A stretch of 64,000 nucleotides of DNA from Pseudogymnoascus destructans (lineage: Eukaryota > Ascomycota > Leotiomycetes > Thelebolales > Thelebolaceae). The position numbers were made by a program, and so were the translations under genes. Shown here piece by piece: positions 56,133 to 64,000 of this stretch (position 1 is the stretch's first letter; each line of letters opens with the position of its first letter). Below the pieces are notes generated by a model. It saw only the letters and a program-made list of their open reading frames with translations, did not search any database and was not told the origin of the DNA. The stretch spans positions 124,001-188,000 of the forward strand of contig NW_020167538.1 in NCBI RefSeq assembly GCF_001641265.1, given 5' to 3'.

Positions 56133-57652
56133 CTAAGCATGGCTCAACTTCGCATGATCCCTCAGGATATCATTCAATCCATCCCGCTTCTTGCACTGGT
56201 CAAAGTGGAAGCTCTTCGCGCACTCCTCCAGCTCTTCCTTGCCCATTCCACTGAACTGCTGGGCAAACTTATCCGACAACGTCCGTGACAAGAACGTCTG
56301 AAGAACCGCGCGCCTGACATGACACTCCACGTTCCACGGAGTTGGGTACTCATCCTTCGCATCCGGGTTCACCTTCTCAAGCTCTGCCACAAGCGGGGCC
56401 ATTACCGACTCCATGGAGGCGCCGGGATACGATCCCCACGCATCTAGCTGGGCATCCACTTTGATCTGGAGGGAAGGGGCAATAGTACGATTCCACTTCG
56501 ACTCCGGGTCCGTGTAGATCATACCCTGCAGGCCAATGTCCTTATATAGCCAGATGCTCCAGGGGATAGCGTGCTTATCGTAAATATTCAGTTGCTCCGC
56601 GAGCATGTTATAGCGCTGCTCATTGATCTTTTTCGCAGCTTCGTCTTTCTCATGGATGCTGTAGACTGGCCCGAACTCGCCGTTCCAGCACGGCACATCG
56701 TATTTAGCCATCCACTCCGCCTTGCGGCGGAATGATTTCTCAAGCCTGGATTTCTGCTCGTCTGTGCCAAGGTATGCGTCCCCCGAGGGGAAGCCCATGG
56801 AGTTGTAGTCGTGGTTGCTGTAAGCAGTGTTGGGGAGCTTAGTGGGGCCGGAAACGAGGGGCTCGAAGCCGACAAACTCCATTGCGAATGTATTTCTGTA
56901 AATTGTCAGATAGGTCTTTTCGTGGCAAAAGGAGGGGTGAGTACCCATCAAGCCAGAGGATGTGATCTGGCACGGATGGCCTCTCCAGGCGCTGGTAGAA
57001 GGCAGGAAGGCGGACATGCTCAGGATCACACGGCTCATTGATAGGGTTGTAACCTGCGACCCAAGGGTTCCCCTTGTACCGCGCAGTAATTATTTCCCAT
57101 AGCCATCGGTACAGTCTTGATGGTATTTATAATCCCAAAAAGACGCCCAGGAAGAGTGGTTATCAGAGTGCCAGCCAGTCTTGGCTTTGTCCACCTGGCA
57201 CCGTCCAGAATTGTGTAGATGTCATGCTTGGCACACTATTCGATATCAGTCTCACACCATCAAACACTACATTTCCATGGCAAACCAAAGAAGCAACTTA
57301 CGAGATCAATAACGCGGTCCAAATGCTTGAATCCCTCTCCCTTCAACACCCTCGGATTCATATCATCCTCAAAGTGTCGGTAGTTGAACGGTAGCCTGAG
57401 AGCATTGAGCCCCAAGCTAGCAAAGAAAACAGCATCGGCATCTGTAAAGAAATACTCAAGCCACTTGTCGAAGAAGAACTCGTAGTTCTCTTGCCCCAGA
57501 ACCTTCTTCATGGCCGCGCGGTGCTCCGATTCATGTCCAGGGTAGCCAGTGATGAAGTTCTCCTTGTTCATCCGGCCTCCCAGGGCTGCACCGCGCAGAA
57601 TCACGGGCTTCCCGACGACCACTTGACATGATTGCGAGATTTGGAGCTGCAC
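56133..57652 (-). pseudogene. GH5 glycoside hydrolase with three frame-breaking indels
   Basis: A retaining family-5 hydrolase, exo-glucanase type. Minus-strand exons 57302-57652, 56945-57235 and 56133-56895 have good splice sites (GTAAGT..GAATAG and GTACTC..TTACAG). Family motifs: GKPVILRGAALGGRMNKENF, LGLNALRLPFNYRHFEDDMN, GNPWVAGYNPINEPCDPEH (acid/base Glu in NEP), CWNGEFGPVYSIH (nucleophile Glu) and WSIWLYKDIGLQGM. Within exon 2, three frame breaks interrupt it: the segment expected as LDLHTVPGGQ has lost about eight bases near 57202, CTGG is doubled near 57171-57178, and another frame change lies near 57106. All three fall within about 100 bp. Exons 1 and 3 are clean. The first residues (MQLQISQSCQV) are atypical. 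It is either a recent pseudogene or an exon hit by consensus errors. Confidence 0.8.
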
Positions 57653-58551
57653 CGGAGATTATGTTAAAGCAACGTTAAACAGCAAGATCGTTGCGAATAA
57701 TCAACACTAAGAAACAAGAAACGTCTCTGTAAAACCATAACAAGGTATCTCCTGAAATTTTCTTGAAAATATCAAGGGACATACAATGACTGAAAACAGA
57801 CTGTTGAAGGAACAGCGCTCTTACATATGTTGAGATGCCCCGACACCCCGACACCTACCCCACTACAGCCTTGTCCCGTCTTGACGTCGGTCGAGCAAGA
57901 CCTCCTATCAACGATTTACTGGCAGTATTTTTGGGACACTATCCCATGCTATCCTCCATCCAGGATTTAAATATTCAGGCTTAATACAGAGTTGGAGAAC
58001 AGGAAGCCGCTTGGTGGGGGGGAGGTGCGGGGAGCGGTCTGTTAGTATCACTTGACAAACATTAAGACGGGGAAACCCCGGCTATGCTCTGGAGTATTTG
58101 TTTTGATATTTCGGAAACCCAAATGCATCCATCTGTGTTCGTTCCGGTAATCCGCGTGCTGAATAGCAATAGTGTCACAGCTAACATTCATATTTATGCA
58201 AAGACCAGACAGACGTGTTAAAATATAATGTTAATATATTCGCAGCTGACTATTCTGCTAGTTTCAAAGCTATATAGCTGATTGCAATTATGTCGATGAT
58301 CCCATCTTTTCCAGCCATTTCCTGCGAGATGGGCTTCTTAAATCCACCTCTATATCAAGCATATAAAGCTCTTATGGGGAACTATTGCCGCCCAATGCAG
58401 CGAAGCAACGCCGATAAAGCCATGTTATGTTCGCCGCCGTAAATGCCATCCAGTAGCACCAGCCCATAGCCTTGTAATATAACTCCTCTCCCCTCCCATA
58501 AAAACCACTGCCCCTAATATATATCTGCAGAAAATAAAATATGTTCTCCCA
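57653..58551. other. Intergenic region, no gene
   Basis: About 900 bp of AT-rich DNA between the GH5 relic and SCC2. No repeat or gene recognised apart from a short TATATAGCTGATTGCAATTA stretch near 58270. Confidence 0.5.
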
Positions 58552-61500
58552 TTAACTCCCGTAATCATCATCTTCGTCACTGTCCGGACTTCCTCGCTTA
58601 TTTTTCTTCGACCGACTCTTCGAATTTGAACGTGCCCCTTTCTTCCGACCACCTGGTGTTCCGCTGGCCTTGCGCTTTCGTCCCCTCCCGCTACCACTCG
58701 GGGGTTGGGATGCTTCTTCGTCATCACTCGGGGTCCGCAGCCGAGCTTGGGCGGCAACATCATCTTCTCCTTCGGCAGCGATCTTGAAGTCCTTGTCCAC
58801 AGTGAGGAGTTCGACAAAATCCTTGCATTGGTCCATCATAGCTTCTCGAGACCCGAGACAAGACATTATTCTCGTACTCTCGTCCCAGAGCTTATCGCCA
58901 CTTGCAAAAGGTACTTTGGTTGGTGCCCTATTTAGGTCTTTAACGTTGGCCTTTGTCTTACCCTCACGCCGAGAATTCTGACTATTCATCAAGCCATAGA
59001 GGCGGCGGAGATGCGTGCGTGCTTCCCAGAGGCAAGAAAGGACCATGGAACCGGCAGTGAGCTGGCGTAGACGCCCCAAATCAATGGCGCTTTCCGCTGA
59101 AGGAGCGACCTCTTGTCCTGGCTCGGTTTCGGCTTGGCCATTCACCATGCGCAAGCTAAAAATTTCCGTCTCAATGGCGTGAGCAACATTACTGCCTGTT
59201 CCAGTAACAACTTTCTCCATCGCAGAAATAGTTGCAAGAAGCTCATCCACGGTGGCATATTCAAAGAAGGCCAAATTTTCAATGACGAATCTAGAAAAGT
59301 CGACATGTGTAGGGAAATCCTCGGTTGCGTCAAGTTTCGATTGGTCAAAATCAATGCGAGTACATAAGCTCTCGTAGAACCTCTTTCTTATCTTAACTTT
59401 GCTGATGTTGAGAATGTCTATCAGGAGATGCAGCTTTGCTGTATACTTGGCCGTTGACGGATCGCCAGTAGAACTGATTGCTCCACGTGTGTCTTGAACG
59501 ACACCATGCTGATACGTGAACGCCAGTTGAACAGCTCTCGTATATTCTTTCTCAAGGATGGTTTCGTGTTTTTCATGAAGCGACCGATGCTCCTGAAATG
59601 CTAGCTTCGCAATAATGTTGTTTTGCGATGTTTCGAGGGCAACAAATGTTTGCATGCACTCCTTCGGGTGATTCAGGCCCTGTCTATTGATGCTTGTGAG
59701 AATCTCAGTAGCTAGCAAGGCATGGTCATCTTGAGTTGCCAAGGCAATTTGGGTCAAGTAGGGCATGAATTTTTGGTAAATATATGTGCTGACTCCATCA
59801 TGTCGACTTCCGCCCATGACTCCGAGAGTTGCAACCGTCTCAGTACCAGCCCCAATATTTGGCTCCGCGTCTGGATCAGAGCGTTTCTCTTCGGAGAGGA
59901 AAAACTCCTTGAATGATCCCATGATGACAGACTCTAGAGACTGAACTTTATCTTCAAATGCGGCTTGGAAGGCAGTTGAGATAGAAGCGGTATCGTAGTT
60001 TTTCGGCCACGATTGGCACACTAGGCCTATTGCATCCAATGCGGCCTTTCTGATCTCAAGAGGCTGGGACGGCGACGCAAATGGTGCGAATGTATCAACC
60101 ATGAGCTTTGATACAGAGTTGCCTTTGAAGTGTGGGAACTTTTGTCGAAAGGTGGTGATCTGGCTATCTAGGTCGCAGTGCTTCCCGCACATTCCTGTAA
60201 TGAGAAAAAGCTTAGAGATCTTACGGACATTGTCATTCGCTTTTGTGTCAGAGAAATCCGTCTTGCCGAGCTTTCTAATGTTATCAATTGTGGAACATAT
60301 GAGCCGTGCAAGGTTATCCGTGTTCTTGAGAACTTCGCTTATAATCTGGAGGCATGCAAAGATGTCGTCAAGCGCAGCTCTATGCATACGAGAAACCGTT
60401 GGCATTATGGTCTGGCGAACGGCGATGAGAAACTGAGAGTGCAGCGTCGAGAGCTGAGGGAATACATGTCGAAATATGACAATAACACAGCGGAAAATTG
60501 TGATATCAGTCTCTGTTTTAGCGTCTGCAATAAAAGGCTGCAAAAGCTGGATCTGATCTGTCGTGAAAAGCTTGGAGTTGGCCTTCGCAAAGGTCATGAG
60601 AAGTTGTAATGCATCTTTCGTTTCGAGACGGTCGGGGCCGCCTAATCCAGCATCGCCAATTATCGTTTCAAACATTGTAGCTACAAATGTCTTGCAGACT
60701 TTGAAGTTTGCAGCTGCGTTCTTTGAAGTACTCGACAGAGAACTCTGCAGTACCCGGTCAAGGACGCCAGCTATATCAGAACTGCGCTGTATTGTTTTCA
60801 CCATTAATGTCACATGGTCGGTGATTGCCAGTCGACGTTGAACGGCATCGTCTGCCGTTGGATCTTGCCCATAAAAGGGTGACAGCCATATTTCCTCAAT
60901 AACTTGGCGAGCCAATTCTTGCACGCTTTCGTCCAAATCCTTCGCTCTATGAAGTAGTGCATCTGCAATCAGACTTCTGATATCCCTATCGGTATTTCGA
61001 AGGTACACATCCTTGATCAGCTTGATCGCACGCTTTCGTACCCCAGCATTGGAGTCAATCACCGCCCTAAGGATTGCAGGCAATGCTTCCTTTTCGAGAA
61101 CCGGCCTGAGACCGATGCACTTAGTAATAAGACCTAAAGCTGAGTCTCGGACCTGCACCGAAGTATCCATCAAGCAATTCAATATGAGTCGGATGACTGT
61201 TTCACCTCGGTCAAGTATTGCTGGATCTGTCTCAAGAACTTGGTTGACACTCTTTAAACTCTTGCTTCGGACTATGGCTTGATCACTGCTCATGGACTTG
61301 AGAAGAATCATCAGAACGCGTTCAGAAGCTTTGCAGAATGGCGAGTTAAGTAGAGTCAAAGAATATGCGAGTTTTGCCCGAACTTCTTCAATACGAGGAG
61401 CACTATACTCCGTAGACAGCCATCTCTTGTCGTTAATCATCATGCGAAGACGATACGCAACTCGTCCATAGTTTCGCTCGAGCTCGGCCCGATCTCGATC

Positions 61501-64000
61501 ATCCTCTATAGGAGCATCGTAACTTGCGCAAATTTGGGATGCCCAATCGGCAGCATAGTACCCAACAGCGCTTTCAAGGATGCTATCTGTGCCATATCGA
61601 TCATCGAGGTATTGGAGAGAGATGCAGTACGGGCCACCCCAATTGACTAAGTCCTGAACGTGAAGCTTGTCTTCGAAGTAGGAACATAATACACGAAAGG
61701 GCATGCCGTCGACTTCGTCTGGACCATCGTTGTAAGGTGACTCGGTCAGCTTTCGAACGTCGGACGTTAGCTTTGATATGGCTGCACCCATCTCGCCAAG
61801 TAAATCTAACGCCATGTTTTTGGCGCCAGGCGGCGTTTTATCGGCCTCTGCAAGATTCACCATATTAATGAGAAATATGCGTAAAAGTAACTCAGCTGCT
61901 GGCCAGTCCATCGAGTTCAGGCAAGTAATAAAGTCCTGGACAAAGAGATCGAGTAGGTTGCGGTATGGTGCATCCCCAGTCTTGGTGGATGTCATTGCCC
62001 GCTGGACAATAAAATTGACCACGTAAGAGGCACTAGACTTCGCCGTTCTAAGGAGTGGCTGTACTGTTTTTTGAAGCTCCTGGACAGCTGTTGAGGATTG
62101 CCGAGCCGCACGCGGTTCTGTATCGTAGACTGCAGGAAGTGGCCCATTTCCCATGAGGATCTGGAAGCCCGGCTCGTCAGCCTCGCCATCAGCATCTTCA
62201 TCTTCTCCATCCTGCGCTTCGCTCATTCGTGAAGATGAATTTGATTTGTTTGCACTTGTCTGGATCAGGCGCATCATGAGAGCCGACACCAGCTGGATGC
62301 TGCCTCCACTAGCCAGCTTGAATTGTCTCGCACTTTGCTTTGCCACGGGAAGCTTCTCCAATGACGTGAGGATTTCGTCAAAAATTCCCTGTCGCTGCTC
62401 CGTGTAGCTCGAAAAAATCTGTGCCAGGGTGTCCATCGCTACAACGCGGAGATTATCGAATTTTGCTACCCCCAAAACCGAATCTTTCTCGCTGTGAGCG
62501 TTTTCAACAAAAATCAATCGCGACACAGTATACTCTAGAGTATTTATGACGGTCTCGGAGAGCTCAATACTGGAGACAAGATCCCTCAACAGGCTCAGTA
62601 CTCGCACGCATTGTAAAACAATATCCCTAATGGTCTTCTTGTGTGTCGAAAGAAGCTTAAAGACGGAAGATAGAGATCCAGCGTCGCGGAGCTCGACGAT
62701 TGGAACGATGCACGAGTCTAGCACATTGTTCAAAGCGTGGACTGATGCTTGAATAACTTCTTCGGGGTAGAGTTGCTTTTCCTCACGGCTACCAGTCATG
62801 ATCCGGAGCGAGGCTCTCGCAGATTTTAGCCCGATATCAGCCACAGCAAGATTTTCCAGGAACGTCTCCATATCCGATTCTTCCCAGGTCTCGTCAAATC
62901 TCAAACTAACAACACCAGTCGCTCTGATAGCCCCGTCACAAAGCTTTTGGAGCCTTGTAAGATCGCCGACAGGCACCTGGGGAAGTCTGCCCAAGGAAAT
63001 AATCTTCTGAAGCAAAATGTGAACCTTGGACAAAGCAGGGGATGTGAGGCTCGTAACATTATCTTCTCCGATCTTTTCGCACAAGCCATGGCCGTCCGGA
63101 TTACCTTCGGATTCGAAAACGCCCTGCAAGTGTTCTTGAAGCTCACGAAACGCGGCATCAGCTTGCTCGCGCTGGTCCGGCCCTTCTAAGACATCGTCCA
63201 CGGACAATTTGCGTTTTCTCACGGCGCGGTCCGTGGGGGATGGCATACTTTCAGCGTTTTCGTTGTAAACGGCGTACTCTGAATCGAAATATGATTGTGG
63301 ATAATCAGATATTGCAACCATAGAAGACGGCCTGGTGCCAGCCATCTCGCTGGGTTCTCTGGGAGGAGTTATGATCCGTGGATTGTAGGTTTGCATCAAG
63401 TGTGGTGCGGCAGCCTCTATAGGTGCATTTCTAACGGGTTCATAATTGCCTTGCTCCGATTTAGGTTGGTGGTGGGACTGGATATCCTTGGTCTGTGGAT
63501 GTTTGACGGAGCTTTTCTTTGTGAGTTTTTGTCGACCAGATGATGTTGGCTTCGATGGGGCATGAGCACCATTTCCACTCGCAAACTGGGGTTCAGGAGC
63601 ATCTGGCATTGACGGCTCAAACCCTATGGTCGTCTTGTCAAGCAGCATTTGGGCGAACGTGGACAGCTGGGTACTCGGGGGCGGATTGTCTGGCTTCGAT
63701 CTGCCAGCGGTTGGAGCAGTTTTGAACTTGCTGTTTCCAGTCAGATTATGAATTCGCCGGGTCATGTAATATCGGAACTCACAATTGTGTTATGCCCTCT
63801 GGTCTGAGAAGTTGTTGCAGGTCACTCAGAGCCTTTCCAAGTCTTTGTCTCGTACCGTTCGATTCCGAGGTTGGCCCATCGAGCATAGCAAGCCCTTCTC
63901 TGGCAGCATTCTCTTCTGCTGGAGTAGCAAATATAGAAGCTGATACTCTGTCGCCAATGCTAGGTAACGGGATAATACCTAAAGGTAATGTGTAAGTGGT
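58552..64000 (-). CDS. SCC2: Cohesin loader subunit Scc2/Mis4/Nipped-B (3' part; continues past the right edge)
   Basis: Together with Scc4 it loads cohesin onto chromatin. The large exon is 58552-63730. A 52-nt intron at 63731-63782 (GTGAGT..AAACAG, branch CTGAC) joins it to an upstream exon from 63783 past 64000, whose frame stays open (IIPLPSIGDRVSASIFATPA, KALSDLQQLLRPEGITQL). The ATG at 63765 lies inside that intron, so it is probably not the start. The protein has a disordered Pro/Ser N-terminal part, helical HEAT-type repeats through most of the length (for example ILNCLMDTSVQVRDSALGLI and VIDSNAGVRKRAIKLIKDVY), the Nipped-B C-terminal domain (YQKFMPYLTQIALATQDDHA) and a basic tail (GRGRKRKASGTPGG) ending in acidic residues. 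About 1,725 residues come from the large exon alone, fitting the family's usual length near 1,800-1,900. Confidence 0.95.

Overview
The window is nuclear DNA of a filamentous ascomycete (Pezizomycotina). The evidence is short spliceosomal introns (about 47-95 nt, GT..AG, CTAAC-like branch sites), fungal-only families (myosin-motor chitin synthases, Zn(II)2Cys6 and bZIP regulators, an AA9 oxidase relic) and fungal transposons. The species cannot be told from the sequence alone.

Layout. (1) 1-10973: a head-to-head pair of myosin-like chitin synthases, class V on the minus strand (runs off the left edge) and class VII on the plus strand. They share a 1.57-kb, microsatellite-rich intergenic region. 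(2) 11438-17000: a transposon block with an apparently intact two-gene PIF/Harbinger-like DNA transposon (3-bp target duplication), a decayed Fot1/pogo transposase cut by an LTR, a near-perfect LTR palindrome (618-bp arms) and a decayed gypsy integrase relic. (3) 17992-19558: an intron-bearing tRNA gene, probably Ala(AGC), and MIA40. (4) 20341-30023: a nest of LTR retrotransposons. A Ty3/gypsy chromovirus has LTRs that match at all but about 4 of 936 positions. Its gag is interrupted near codon 35 by a 475-bp solo LTR of another family. Outside it lie a fragment of a different gypsy pol and a third, inverted LTR. (5) 30667-34969: a PPG1-type phosphatase, a small hypothetical gene and a quinone-reductase-like MDR gene. 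(6) 35060-39873: decayed genes, namely an AA9 polysaccharide oxidase, a pogo transposase and a DUF3435/C2H2 tyrosine-recombinase-like gene of the superfamily that includes Starship captains. (7) 40948-58551: a large lineage-type hypothetical gene, a bZIP factor, a hypothetical gene, an FMN-binding oxidase-like gene, a C6 zinc-cluster factor and a frame-broken GH5 hydrolase. (8) 58552 to the right edge: the cohesin loader SCC2/Mis4.

How the parts relate. The chitin synthase pair acts in polarised cell-wall synthesis. MIA40, PPG1 and SCC2 are housekeeping genes. Most other sequence is transposon-derived. Both carbohydrate-active enzyme genes are broken while the housekeeping genes are intact, which may reflect lifestyle or consensus errors. 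Intron-exon structures were worked out by hand. For the complete multi-exon genes, the spliced lengths come out as whole numbers of codons.
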